In this document: piece by piece, positions 44,078 through 52,377 of the stretch
How positions within the stretch are numbered: the stretch's first letter is position 1
How the letters are laid out: each line of letters starts with the position of its first letter
Assembly (NCBI GenBank): GCA_949296645.1
Contig: CASFPH010000003.1
Location: forward strand, 62,001 to 126,000
Source: an uncultured Bacteroidales bacterium
Lineage (GTDB): Bacteria; Bacteroidota; Bacteroidia; Bacteroidales; UBA932
Length of the DNA: 64,000 nt
Direction of reading: 5' to 3'
The notes under the pieces: generated by a model
What the model was told of the DNA's origin: nothing
Databases searched by the model: none
The model's input: only the letters and a program-made list of their open reading frames with translations
Translations under genes and position numbers: made by a program

Positions 44078-46600
44078 TTAAATACCTTTCTGTGAAGTAG
44101 CTTTTTCACTTCCTGACTTTACTTCCTTGAATAATTCACCGTCAGTCGCCCTCCGTATTTTTTTGACCTGGGCGTTGTAGTTGCCGAAACTGCAGGATAG
44201 ATTGAGCATGACCTGCCTTCCGATTGTTTTCACCTCCGTGAGGGTATTTATTTGGGAAGAGGTGCTCCTGTTCTTTATCCTGAGGTACTTGTCGTGGAGA
44301 TTCACTCCGCTCAGGGTTATATTGAATTTGTCGTTGAAGAATCCCTTGCTTACTGAAAGAACATAATAGAACATGCTGTACCCCTTGTTCTGGAGTTGTA
44401 TGGTCGGTCCTGCATAACCTCCGTTTGCCATTATACGGAAAGACAGCGGCAGGGACTGCTGTACCGACAGCATCAGGTTGCCTGTAAGACCTTCATTCCT
44501 CTGGCCTTTAGTGTAAATGTTGTTTTTCAGGTCATTGTATATTTCATACCTTATGTCCCCGTTCAGGATTATCCTTGTCATTTTTCCCGGGTTCCAGTTG
44601 ATGAATGTGTTGATGGAGGTTATGTCGCTGCGCCCTATATTCCCGTAGGTCGTGTTCAGTATACCGTCTTCATCCATGAATGAATATGAATCCATGGTGT
44701 TGTCGGTGAATGAGTAACGGAGGCTCATGTTTATATTGAACGCAGGAGAGAAGCTGCCGTATTCAAGCGCGACGGTATGGTTGCGCTCGGACTCTATTTC
44801 GGGGTTGCCGTACTGTATTGTATTCGGGGATGTCTCGTTCACGAAGGGGTTCAGGTATGTGATTCCCGGACGGGTGATCCTCATGTTGTACGTAAGTTTC
44901 AGGCTTTGCATCATAGACGGTTGCCATGAAAGGGTAAGGGACGGTACCAGATTGTTGAATCCGGTATCGAAATCCATATCCGGAAAAAGTCTGTACTTTA
45001 TGTCCTGCAATGTGTATTCGTCCCTTATACCGGCTTTAAGGCCGAATTTTCCCAGATTCACGCCATAGCTCGCATATGCGGCACCTATGTGCATTCCGTG
45101 TGTATAGTCTGATGTCTCGTTTGCAGGGTCCTTTTCCCACTGACCGTTTTCCGTATCTTTTATTTTCCACGCCACACTGCTGAAATTGTTCCTGAATGTA
45201 TATTTCAATCCAGCTTCTACAGTATGTTTTCCCGAAAATACATCCGTATAGTCAAACTGTGCAATGTGTTCGTTTGTTGTAGCCTTGCCCTGATACTTCC
45301 TGAAATCGGGCAACGCTGAGGCGAATACCCCCTCCTTTTCGCTGAATGAGAAATTGTTGTCGGTTTTCTGAGGGTCCGTGTTGAACATATAGGACAGGCT
45401 TATTATTCTGTCTGGATTCTTTTTCGATGTATTCTGATAACCTATGTTTACGGAACCGCTGCCGGTACGTGAGTTTGTAGCCAGTATCTGCCTGTAAAAA
45501 TACCGTGTCGCTCCGGATTTGTCAGTCATCAGGTTTCCGGCATTAATTGTCACATCGGAAATGAAGTTCCTGTAATTCCCGGATATGCTCAGAAAATTCT
45601 CACTGTCTATCTCATAGCTGGCCTCCAGTCCGGCAATATGCATGTTCATTCTGTTTTTGTCTGTTGACATGTCAGATATGCTGCTGTACATGTCCGGGTC
45701 GGCGGTATTTGTAGTGCTTGTTTTTATTTCAGTATCGTCAAGTCTGTTGTTTACATACGTATAGTTTGCCGATACGGACAATCTGCCTGTAGATGCCGAT
45801 ATATGTGCGGTTGCATTGGTCATGAATTCCGATACACCTGCATTCAGTGCTCCTGAATACCCCCGGTTTGCCCCGCCGGTGTTCATCACTATGTTGAGGA
45901 TGCCCCCGATACCATCCGCATCGTATTTTGCTCCCGGATCACTTATTACCTCTATCTTTTTTATGGCTGAGGCCGGCATGCTTTTCAGTATCTTGCCCGG
46001 CTCGCTGGAGAACATCTTCGTAGGTCTGCCGTTTACATATATCTGGAAACTTCCGCTTCCGTTGAGCATTATCCCGTCGTTTCCGTCCACTGTTATTCTG
46101 GGCACTTTCCTCAGCATGTCAAGTGCTGTACTGTTTTTTGAATCCGGGTCGTCCGCCACATTGTAGCTCATCTTGTCTATTTCGTTTTTAACGAACTGCT
46201 GCTGTTCGGTGAGGACAACGGCCTTGAGGGATTCCGCAGACTCTTCAAGTACGGTTTTACCCGTATAGAATGTTCCTTCCACACAGCCGGAAGCCGTTAT
46301 CCCGAATGTCTGTCTTTTATCCTGCTTGCCTACTGATGAAATGAAGACCGTGTATTTGCCGTATCCGTCAACCTTGAGTGAGAATATGCCGTCCTCTCCG
46401 GTCGCACCTGTAGCGACAGGGGTGCCTTCTGTTGTCTCACCCCTGTAGACCGCTACCGTTGCAAAGGCTTCAGGCTCTCCTCCGGTATCCGTGACAAGTC
46501 CCTTTACGGTTATTCTTTCGCCTGCTGTCTGTGCTGCAGCCGGAAATATCATAAGTGCTGCAAGCAGTGTGCATATGAGATATAGTACCTTTTTCTTCAT
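44078..46600 (-). CDS. TonB-receptor-like outer membrane beta-barrel protein
   Basis: An 840-residue protein with signal peptide (LICTLLAALMIFPAAAQT), a CarboxypepD_reg domain (VTDTGGEPEAFATVAVYRGE, about 35-120), a plug-like domain (LNGSGSFQIYVNGRPTKMFS, IKKIEVISDPGAKYDADG, about 150-230) and a long barrel (OMP_b-brl_3 type). No TonB box at the N-terminus is obvious to me. It is the last gene of an operon with an ABC ATPase, a permease and a GntR regulator, 23 bases after gntR. It may be a receptor for, or a client of, the ABC system; the ligand is unknown. Confidence 0.85.
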   Translation of the reverse strand: MKKKVLYLICTLLAALMIFPAAAQTAGERITVKGLVTDTGGEPEAFATVAVYRGETTEGTPVATGATGEDGIFSLKVDGYGKYTVFISSVGKQDKRQTFGITASGCVEGTFYTGKTVLEESAESLKAVVLTEQQQFVKNEIDKMSYNVADDPDSKNSTALDMLRKVPRITVDGNDGIMLNGSGSFQIYVNGRPTKMFSSEPGKILKSMPASAIKKIEVISDPGAKYDADGIGGILNIVMNTGGANRGYSGALNAGVSEFMTNATAHISASTGRLSVSANYTYVNNRLDDTEIKTSTTNTADPDMYSSISDMSTDKNRMNMHIAGLEASYEIDSENFLSISGNYRNFISDVTINAGNLMTDKSGATRYFYRQILATNSRTGSGSVNIGYQNTSKKNPDRIISLSYMFNTDPQKTDNNFSFSEKEGVFASALPDFRKYQGKATTNEHIAQFDYTDVFSGKHTVEAGLKYTFRNNFSSVAWKIKDTENGQWEKDPANETSDYTHGMHIGAAYASYGVNLGKFGLKAGIRDEYTLQDIKYRLFPDMDFDTGFNNLVPSLTLSWQPSMMQSLKLTYNMRITRPGITYLNPFVNETSPNTIQYGNPEIESERNHTVALEYGSFSPAFNINMSLRYSFTDNTMDSYSFMDEDGILNTTYGNIGRSDITSINTFINWNPGKMTRIILNGDIRYEIYNDLKNNIYTKGQRNEGLTGNLMLSVQQSLPLSFRIMANGGYAGPTIQLQNKGYSMFYYVLSVSKGFFNDKFNITLSGVNLHDKYLRIKNRSTSSQINTLTEVKTIGRQVMLNLSCSFGNYNAQVKKIRRATDGELFKEVKSGSEKATSQKGI

Positions 46601-46623
46601 GGTATAATGGTTATGGCCAGTGT

Positions 46624-46977
46624 CTATCTGAACAGCAGTACGGTCATCTCTTCCGGTGTGATTCCGAGCATTTCGACCTTTTTACGTATGACAGGTATTT
46701 CGTTGGCAAAAAACTCTTCTTTCATCTGTTTAAGAACTATTTTTCTACCTTCTGGACTTACGAAGAATCCTATTCCGCGCCTGTTGTATATCGCGCCGCT
46801 CTGTTCCATGTATTCATAGGTACGTGCCACCGTATTCGGGTTTACTCCCATGGCCACGCCCATTTCCCTTACCGAGGGAATTCTCTCTTCAGGCTTCCAT
46901 TCCCCGCTTAGAATCCTTTCGGACATTTTGTCCGCTATCTGCAGGTATATAGGTTTATGTGTAGAACTGTAATCCAT
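46624..46977 (-). CDS. GntR-family regulator, short YtrA-like type
   Basis: A 117-residue protein: an N-terminal winged helix-turn-helix (IYLQIADKMSERILSGEWK, RIPSVREMGVAMGVNPNTVA, EYMEQSGAIYNRRGIGFFV) and only a short helical tail, as in the YtrA subfamily that controls ABC transporters. It sits third in the operon it is likely to repress. A palindrome GTGTATTA-N6-TAGTATAC at the operon promoter, resembling YtrA-type half-sites, is a good candidate for its operator. Confidence 0.88.
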   Translation of the reverse strand: MDYSSTHKPIYLQIADKMSERILSGEWKPEERIPSVREMGVAMGVNPNTVARTYEYMEQSGAIYNRRGIGFFVSPEGRKIVLKQMKEEFFANEIPVIRKKVEMLGITPEEMTVLLFR

Positions 46978-47024
46978 ATCGTGTTAATGTTGTAATTGAT
47001 GAGTAATCTGTCGTGAAAGCCTGA

Positions 47025-47828
47025 TCAGTAGGTGACTTTCTTCAGCCTGATATAGGTGGCCGCAAAACAGCCGAGATATATGACCAGCTGTACTGCAAGC
47101 AATATTTTCGGTACGGTTTCGTATTCAATGCTTTGTGCCAGTCTGACGAGGAAGTCAAAGCTTTTAAGAAGAGGTATGATGATGATGACGCACAATGTGC
47201 CTATTAGGGCGCATGTCGCTATAGTTTTGAGAACCTTGCGCTTTCTGAATACGGCATTGCCGAGAAGCGGTATGCTTGTAAGCAGGGCCATTGGCAGTAT
47301 GTTGTTTCCGAACGACAAGTTTATCAGACTGGTATATTCGTTCATATAGATATTCTTGCCCGGTATAAGAAAATTGTATCCGTATTTTATCGCATATCTG
47401 CCGAATCCTTCTATTCCGATATATTTCATCGACGTGAGCACCGTATCTGTTGCGAAGAGGGCGGCAAATGAGAACAGAGGGGCGATGATGCAGCATAAGA
47501 TGAGCATGCTGGCGAATTTCTCCTCAACCGATGCCGGCAGGGTGGAGAAGAGGTAGCCTTTCTTGCGGTTGTTGCAGTCACCGTAGATGACAGCCGGACC
47601 TATGAAAGCCGAGATGTTTATAAGGCTTATTATGAAAAAAGCTCTTGTATTGCCGTCATTGTATGCGAGAAAACCGCCGAGACTGATGTTGAACAGCCAC
47701 AGCAGGACTATGACGGAAGCCATGCCGATCTGAGTCTTCATGAATTTCGGGAAATTCATGGCAAGGTCGTATGCCAGTACCTTGCCGAAGCGTGAGAAAT
47801 TGAAATATCTTTCCATGGTGATGTTCAT
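47025..47828 (-). CDS. ABC-2-like transporter permease
   Basis: A 267-residue integral membrane protein with about six helices (IGMASVIVLLWLFNISLGGF, FIISLINISAFIGPAVIY, LILCCIIAPLFSFAALFA, LPMALLTSIPLLGNAVF, TIATCALIGTLCVIIIIPL, ILLAVQLVIYLGCFAATYI). It has no periplasmic domain of note. It lies between the ATPase (45 bases upstream) and GntR in the same operon, which fits the YtrB/YtrC type exporter or stress-sensing unit. The substrate is unknown. Confidence 0.78.
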   Translation of the reverse strand: MNITMERYFNFSRFGKVLAYDLAMNFPKFMKTQIGMASVIVLLWLFNISLGGFLAYNDGNTRAFFIISLINISAFIGPAVIYGDCNNRKKGYLFSTLPASVEEKFASMLILCCIIAPLFSFAALFATDTVLTSMKYIGIEGFGRYAIKYGYNFLIPGKNIYMNEYTSLINLSFGNNILPMALLTSIPLLGNAVFRKRKVLKTIATCALIGTLCVIIIIPLLKSFDFLVRLAQSIEYETVPKILLAVQLVIYLGCFAATYIRLKKVTY

Positions 47829-47873
47829 TATGATGTTTTTATGACTTGATTTTAGCGATGCGGAAGAGAAGAT

Positions 47874-48686
47874 TCAATATCCGCGTTTTCTGATTGTATT
47901 GTAGTAGTTGAACAGAGTCTCTATATTGACTTTGGATTCAAGGCCTTCGGTGTTTTCCCTTATTGTCATGTAGCCTCCGAGCCCCTCTTCACTGTACAGT
48001 ACACCTCCGTCAAGTGAGCTTTCGACGCCGAAAAGATATTTGCGCTGGATCTCCTCCATGCTGCTGGACAGAAGCACGGACCTGTTGTCTATGATGATTA
48101 TGTCGTCCAGGAGGTTTTCTATATCCCTGACCTGGTGGGTGGATATGATGACGCTTCTGTCGTCACTGATGTTGCCGGATATTATCTTCCTGAACTCGCT
48201 TTTGGACGGTATGTCGAGTCCGTTAGTAGGTTCGTCGAGGAAGAGGTATCTGGTGTTGAGAGAGATGGCAATGGCTATTATCGCCTTCTTGTGCTGTCCG
48301 AGCGACAGTTTGGTGAATTTCTTGTCGCACCTTACATCCATCTCCCTGCAGAGCGAATGGAACTGCTCCTTGTTGAAGTTGGGGTAGAATGCGCCGAGTG
48401 CCGAAGCATATCTTTCCACAGGAATGTCCGGCCCCGTGAAATCCTCAGGAATATAGAAGAACTCTTTCTGTATTTCAGGATTTCTGTCGAATGACGGGAT
48501 ATTGTCGATTTCCACCGTACCGGTTTTCGGTTTGAGAAGGCCGGTAATGAGTTTGAGCAGTGTGCTTTTGCCTGCACCGTTTGCTCCAAGAAGGCCGTAT
48601 ATTCTGCCTTCCGAGATGTTGAGGTTGATGTTTTCAAGTACGCTTTCCCTGCCGTAGTTGAAACTGAGACCTGATGTTCTTATCAT
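47874..48686 (-). CDS. ABC transporter ATP-binding protein
   Basis: A 270-residue ABC ATPase. Walker A is GLLGANGAGKSTLLKL (near residue 35), the signature KLSLGQHKKAIIAIAIS and Walker B RYLFLDEPTNGLD; the H-loop is VIISTHQVRD. The signature deviates slightly (LSLGQ for LSGGQ). It matches the YtrB/CcmA-like subfamily that works with short permeases and GntR repressors. It is the first gene of the four-gene operon, just downstream of a perfect promoter and palindrome. Confidence 0.92.
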   Translation of the reverse strand: MIRTSGLSFNYGRESVLENINLNISEGRIYGLLGANGAGKSTLLKLITGLLKPKTGTVEIDNIPSFDRNPEIQKEFFYIPEDFTGPDIPVERYASALGAFYPNFNKEQFHSLCREMDVRCDKKFTKLSLGQHKKAIIAIAISLNTRYLFLDEPTNGLDIPSKSEFRKIISGNISDDRSVIISTHQVRDIENLLDDIIIIDNRSVLLSSSMEEIQRKYLFGVESSLDGGVLYSEEGLGGYMTIRENTEGLESKVNIETLFNYYNTIRKRGY

Positions 48687-48715
48687 ATCTTCAAGAATTA
48701 TTTGTTACCTTATTA

Positions 48716-48737
48716 GTGTATTAGTTAAATAGTATAC
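48716..48737. promoter_or_regulatory. Candidate GntR operator (imperfect palindrome)
   Basis: GTGTATTA (48716-48723), six-base spacer, TAGTATAC (48730-48737): the right half matches the complement of the left at 6 of 8 positions. It lies directly downstream of the ABC operon -7 box, covering the expected transcription start, where a repressor would block. Confidence 0.6.
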
Positions 48738-48739
48738 TG

Positions 48740-48770
48740 CAAAGGTAAGATAAAAATCTGTCTGTGCAAA
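48740..48770 (-). promoter_or_regulatory. Promoter of the ABC/GntR/barrel operon
   Basis: Minus strand TTTG (48767-48770), 19 bases, TACCTTTG (48740-48747): perfect -33/-7 elements at ideal spacing, 54 bases before the ATPase start. Confidence 0.8.
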
Positions 48771-48809
48771 TTATTTTTTGTAAAGTTGAACAATCACAAT
48801 TAGTTTGAG

Positions 48810-48817
48810 TATATTTG
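48810..48817 (+). promoter_or_regulatory. -7 box of the hipBA promoter
   Basis: TATATTTG, with a weaker GTTG at 48785-48788 (21-base spacing), 41 bases before the hipB start. It is divergent from the ABC operon promoter. Confidence 0.5.
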
Positions 48818-48858
48818 TATAAATAATATTTTATTTGTTATGTGTCAATTATTGGTTT

Positions 48859-49176
48859 ATGACTAATATAATATCGTTTAATATATCAACTCCGCATGAT
48901 GTGGCGAAGCAGATCGCTACAAGGGTAAAGGCGCGGAGATTGGAGTTGAACCTCACTCAGGAAGGCTTAGCTGCAAGAGCCGGCCTTAAGTTCGCTACTT
49001 ACCGCAGGTTTGAGCAGACTGGGGAGATATCTTTAAAGGGTTTGCTTCAAATAGGATTTGCCTTAAATGCGTTATCCGAATTTGACGCTCTTTTTGCACA
49101 AAAGCAATATCAATCCTTAGATGATTTATTGAGCGAACAAAGTGTTATCCGCAAACGGGGAAAGAAAAATGAATAG
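48859..49176 (+). CDS. hipB: HipB-like antitoxin / XRE regulator
   Basis: A 105-residue protein with a helix-turn-helix at about residues 15-70: IATRVKARRLELNLTQEGLA, AGLKFATYRRFEQTGEIS. It resembles HipB-type antitoxins, which bind operators before the operon and neutralise HipA. The frame is open from a TTG at 48835 but the ATG at 48859 gives the normal HipB length and falls after the -7 box. It overlaps hipA by eight bases. Confidence 0.82.
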   Translation: MTNIISFNISTPHDVAKQIATRVKARRLELNLTQEGLAARAGLKFATYRRFEQTGEISLKGLLQIGFALNALSEFDALFAQKQYQSLDDLLSEQSVIRKRGKKNE

Positions 49177-50254
49177 TATCAGGCAAATTGAAGTGATATA
49201 TGATAATCGGTTGGTCGGACGCTTGGCATTGACCAAAGAGGGGTTATGCGCGTTTGAATATTCTGCAGAATGGATTGGCTCAGGTTTTTCCATATCACCA
49301 TTCGAATTACCCTTGAAAGGCGGTGTCTTTATAGCCAAACCTCTTCCGTTTGAAGGAGGATTCGGTGTTTTCGATGATTGTTTGCCTGATGGGTGGGGCT
49401 TGCTTATTTTAGACAGGTACCTGCAGCAAAAAGGTATCAATCTACGGACTTTGACTTTATTGGACCGTCTTGCATTGGTAGGCTCGACAGGACGCGGAGC
49501 ATTGGAGTTCCGTCCGGACAATAGTGTTGTTGCAAAACAGGATTATGTCGATTTCGAGAAGTTGGCATTGGAAGCGGAACAAATATTGGAAAGTGACGAT
49601 TATACGGGCGAAGGTATTGAGGAGTTTCAGGATCGTGGCGGTTCACCTGGAGGTGCACGGCCTAAAATCTCCGTTCGTTATGACAACAAGGAATGGCTGG
49701 TTAAGTTCCGTGCCAAGCGAGATCCGTACAGTATAGGTATAGATGAATACCGTTATTCGCTTCTTGCCAGGCAATGCGGAATTGAAATGCCGGAAACACG
49801 CCTCTTTGAAGACAAGTATTTCGGTGTGGAACGATTTGACCGGACACCAAATGGCAGGTTGCATGTAGTAAGCATGGCTGGCCTTATCGGTGCCGATTAT
49901 CGTTTGCCTAGTATTGATTATACACATATATTTCAAGTTTGTGCCATGCTGACGCATAGCGTAGCCGAGTTGCGGAAGGTCTACCGGCTGATGGTGTTCA
50001 ACTGTCTTATAGGCAACAAAGATGACCATGCAAAGAATTTTGCCTTCATTTATCGTGATGGGGATTGGCATTTTGCTCCGGCTTATGACTTGCTGCCAAG
50101 TGATGGTATCAATGGTTTTCGCACTACATCAATTAATGATAAGATTGAACCAACTAAAGAAGATATGTTTGCGGTAGCAATAAAGGCTGGGTTGAATAAG
50201 AAAGATATTTTATCTGATTTTGAAAATATAAAGTCAGCTTGTCATGTTATATAG
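49169..50254 (+). CDS. hipA: HipA-family serine/threonine kinase toxin
   Basis: About 361 residues. The N-terminal part (IEVIYDNRLVGRLALTKEG) is the HipA N1 domain. The Gly-rich ATP loop is GGSPGGARPK near residue 157, and the kinase core has NCLIGNKDDHAKNFAFIY near residue 280 with the catalytic Asp and metal Asn, then WHFAPAYDLLPSDG. HipA relatives phosphorylate aminoacyl-tRNA synthetases and halt translation, a persistence mechanism. The start at 49169 overlaps the hipB end. The region is more AT-rich than its neighbours, which suggests transfer. The methyltransferase start lies inside its 3' end. Confidence 0.88.
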   Translation: MNSIRQIEVIYDNRLVGRLALTKEGLCAFEYSAEWIGSGFSISPFELPLKGGVFIAKPLPFEGGFGVFDDCLPDGWGLLILDRYLQQKGINLRTLTLLDRLALVGSTGRGALEFRPDNSVVAKQDYVDFEKLALEAEQILESDDYTGEGIEEFQDRGGSPGGARPKISVRYDNKEWLVKFRAKRDPYSIGIDEYRYSLLARQCGIEMPETRLFEDKYFGVERFDRTPNGRLHVVSMAGLIGADYRLPSIDYTHIFQVCAMLTHSVAELRKVYRLMVFNCLIGNKDDHAKNFAFIYRDGDWHFAPAYDLLPSDGINGFRTTSINDKIEPTKEDMFAVAIKAGLNKKDILSDFENIKSACHVI

Positions 50255-50738
50255 TGATTATTATGAATCGCCTCTCGGCGGAATGAAGATGTATTCCGAC
50301 GGATATGTCCTTACAGGACTGGTGTTTGAAGGCCAGAAGTATGCCGTATGTGATGAAGCCGCTTCAAGTAAGGATGGCCTTTTCATACCGGTAAGGAAGT
50401 GGCTGGACATATATTTTTCAGGCGGTGTTCCTGATTTCATTCCTCCGGTCGCTCTGTCAGGCACGCCTTTCAGAATGGAGGTATGGAAACTGCTCCTGGA
50501 GATCCCATACGGCAGTACTGTCACTTACGGCATGCTTGCGGAAAAAGTGGCTTCGGCAACCGGTATGAAACGGATGTCCGCACAGGCGGTTGGCGGTGCG
50601 GTCGGCCATAATCCGATAAGTATCATAGTGCCTTGTCATAGGGTTGTAGGGGCGGACGGAAGTCTTACAGGGTATGCGGGCGGATTGTGGAGGAAGGAGA
50701 AACTTCTGGAAATTGAAAAGGCCGTTTCAAAAATTTAA
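50244..50738 (+). CDS. ogt: Methylated-DNA--protein-cysteine methyltransferase
   Basis: A 164-residue protein with the MGMT DNA-binding motif GGAVGHNPISIIVPCHRVVG; the acceptor Cys lies near residue 130 in PCHR. The helix-turn-helix region PYGSTVTYGMLAEKV and the N-terminal domain YYESPLGGMKMYSDGYV are typical. It removes alkyl groups from O6-methylguanine in a single-use reaction. The start overlaps the hipA stop by 11 bases, so it may ride on the hipBA transcript, although the two functions are not known to be linked. Confidence 0.92.
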   Translation: MLYSDYYESPLGGMKMYSDGYVLTGLVFEGQKYAVCDEAASSKDGLFIPVRKWLDIYFSGGVPDFIPPVALSGTPFRMEVWKLLLEIPYGSTVTYGMLAEKVASATGMKRMSAQAVGGAVGHNPISIIVPCHRVVGADGSLTGYAGGLWRKEKLLEIEKAVSKI

Positions 50739-50741
50739 TAA

Positions 50742-50749
50742 TAAATTTG
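50742..50749 (+). promoter_or_regulatory. -7 box of the sigma-factor gene
   Basis: TAAATTTG. Because it overlaps the first TTG of the open frame (50747), the sigma factor must start downstream. No exact -33 TTTG was found. Confidence 0.5.
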
Positions 50750-50776
50750 CATTACCTGTACGCTAAGACTTTTCAT

Positions 50777-51292
50777 TTGAAAGACCGGTTGAAATACAAG
50801 TTCGAGGAAGTGTACCGCACCTGTTATCATAAGGTGCGTTATTTCTGTTTTTCCTATCTGGATGATTATGAGCAGGCAGTTGATGTCGCGCAGGATGTCT
50901 TCATGACGCTTTGGGAGAATTTCGCAACTGTCGATACCGAGAGGGATATCCTGCAGCGAAGGAAAGTCAAGGGAAGATATGAGGGCAATTATGCAAGGTC
51001 TTTCATGGATGATATAAATTCATTCTCATTGAGTGAAATGGCTGTTTCGGACCTTTATTCAGAAGAGGTGGGCAAAATACTGGCGCGGTCGATGGACGAG
51101 ATGCCGGAAAAGGTACGCGAATCTTTCGTTGAAATCAGACTTGAGGATAATAAGTATAAGGAAGTGGCAGAAAAACAGAATGTTACCGTGAAAACTCTTG
51201 AGCACAGGATGTCTGCGGCAATGTCTATCCTCAGAAAAAACATGAGGGATTATATAAAGTTTATTGTGTTATTATTGTCTGGAATGAATTGA
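50777..51292 (+). CDS. ECF-type sigma factor, region 2.4 apparently missing
   Basis: About 172 residues from this start. Region 2 begins YKFEEVYRTCYHKVRYFCFS and has DVAQDVFMTLWENF. The segment normally linking it to the later part, which includes the YL-x2-IARN-like helix of region 2.4, is nearly absent: FATVDTERDILQRRKVKGRY follows WEN at once. Region 4 (MPEKVRESFVEIRLEDNKY, VAEKQNVTVKTLEHRMSAAM) is complete. No ATG is present in frame; the start is TTG at 50777 or 50789, the latter preceded by a GAAAG ribosome-site-like sequence. It pairs with the FecR gene two bases downstream and would control the SusC/SusD genes, if active. Confidence 0.68.
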   Translation: MKDRLKYKFEEVYRTCYHKVRYFCFSYLDDYEQAVDVAQDVFMTLWENFATVDTERDILQRRKVKGRYEGNYARSFMDDINSFSLSEMAVSDLYSEEVGKILARSMDEMPEKVRESFVEIRLEDNKYKEVAEKQNVTVKTLEHRMSAAMSILRKNMRDYIKFIVLLLSGMN

Positions 51293-51293
51293 T

Positions 51294-52340
51294 ATGGACA
51301 AGAACTTACTTATAAGACACATAGCCGGAAACTGTGCGGCACAGGAAGAACGGGAGGTCATGGAATGGCTTTCCGCATCGGAACTCAACAGAAAGTATTA
51401 CAGTGACCTGAAGAACATGTATGTACGGTCAACTTTGCCGGAATCCAGGGCTTCCGACAATGAAGTTGCCGGTTTCTGGAACAGGGTAGGGCGTGCGGCG
51501 AATGCCATATCGGCTGAAAGACTCAGAAAGCTTTACAGGAGAAAGCTGGTGGTTTCGTATGCTGTTTCCGCAGCCGCAGTGCTGCTTCTGGCATTTGTCC
51601 TGTTCCGGGACGGATTCACGGAGAAGGACCTAAAGGATGATTATGTCAGAATCGCGCTTTCTGAGTTGCCGTCGGAATATGTCCATACCGTATATACGGA
51701 GAATGGCGTTAAGGCGAAGCTTTTCCTGCCTGACAGTAGTGTGGTATGGTTGAATTCAGGTTCGGAGATAAGGTATCCGGACAGATTTGCGGGCGAGACG
51801 AGAGAGGTAGAGTTTTCAGGAGAGGCGTACTTCGATGTGAGGAGTGATTCCCTCAGGCCGATGATAGTGAAGACCAACAGGGATTTCGAGGTGCGTGTTT
51901 TCGGTACGGAGTTCAATCTCAAGACATACGATGACAGGCGCAATGCGGAGGCAACGCTCTATTCAGGCAAGATAACTCTTGTTTCAGGTATTGAAAGCGG
52001 AAACGAAAGGATTACGGAAGTGATGCCGAATGAAAAAATCATACTTTCGGATGAGGGTATTTCCAAAGTTGTGGATATGAAAATAAGGGAGTCGGTCGTG
52101 ACGAGGGCATGGAAGGAGGGAAGGCTGATCTTCAATGCCACGCGTCTTGAGGATGTGGTAAAGGAGTTGAGACGCTGGCACGGTACGCCTGTGGTGGTGA
52201 AGGACAGCAGGATTCTGGACTACAGGATTACGGCTGATTTCAATTCCGAATCCATAGTGCAGATAGCGGAGATGATAAAGTATTGTGCTTTGGTGGATTA
52301 TGAATACAGGGACGGGGTGCTTTATCTTTTTGCAAGATGA
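51294..52340 (+). CDS. FecR-type anti-sigma factor
   Basis: A 348-residue inner-membrane protein. Residues 1-80 are the cytosolic sigma-binding part (LLIRHIAGNCAAQEEREVM, which resembles the FecR N-terminal motif), a membrane helix lies at about 86-104 (LVVSYAVSAAAVLLLAFVLF), and the periplasmic FecR domain follows (LFLPDSSVVWLNSGSEIRYP, EVEFSGEAYFDVRSD, NLKTYDDRRNAEATLYSGKI). The C-terminal STN/DUF4974-like region (LEDVVKELRRWHGTPVVV) contacts the receptor. It relays a signal from the SusC STN domain to the sigma factor. Confidence 0.92.
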   Translation: MDKNLLIRHIAGNCAAQEEREVMEWLSASELNRKYYSDLKNMYVRSTLPESRASDNEVAGFWNRVGRAANAISAERLRKLYRRKLVVSYAVSAAAVLLLAFVLFRDGFTEKDLKDDYVRIALSELPSEYVHTVYTENGVKAKLFLPDSSVVWLNSGSEIRYPDRFAGETREVEFSGEAYFDVRSDSLRPMIVKTNRDFEVRVFGTEFNLKTYDDRRNAEATLYSGKITLVSGIESGNERITEVMPNEKIILSDEGISKVVDMKIRESVVTRAWKEGRLIFNATRLEDVVKELRRWHGTPVVVKDSRILDYRITADFNSESIVQIAEMIKYCALVDYEYRDGVLYLFAR

Positions 52341-52377
52341 TTTTGTTAGAATTAAATTAAATAAAAGGTTACAGATT

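Noticed and set aside
44078-46600. Start of a polysaccharide utilisation (SusC/SusD) locus
   Set aside because: No SusD partner or glycan enzymes adjoin it, and the barrel is of another family than SusC.
50747-50776. Sigma factor starting at the first TTG
   Set aside because: That TTG is part of a -7 promoter box (50742-50749), so it would lie upstream of the transcript start.
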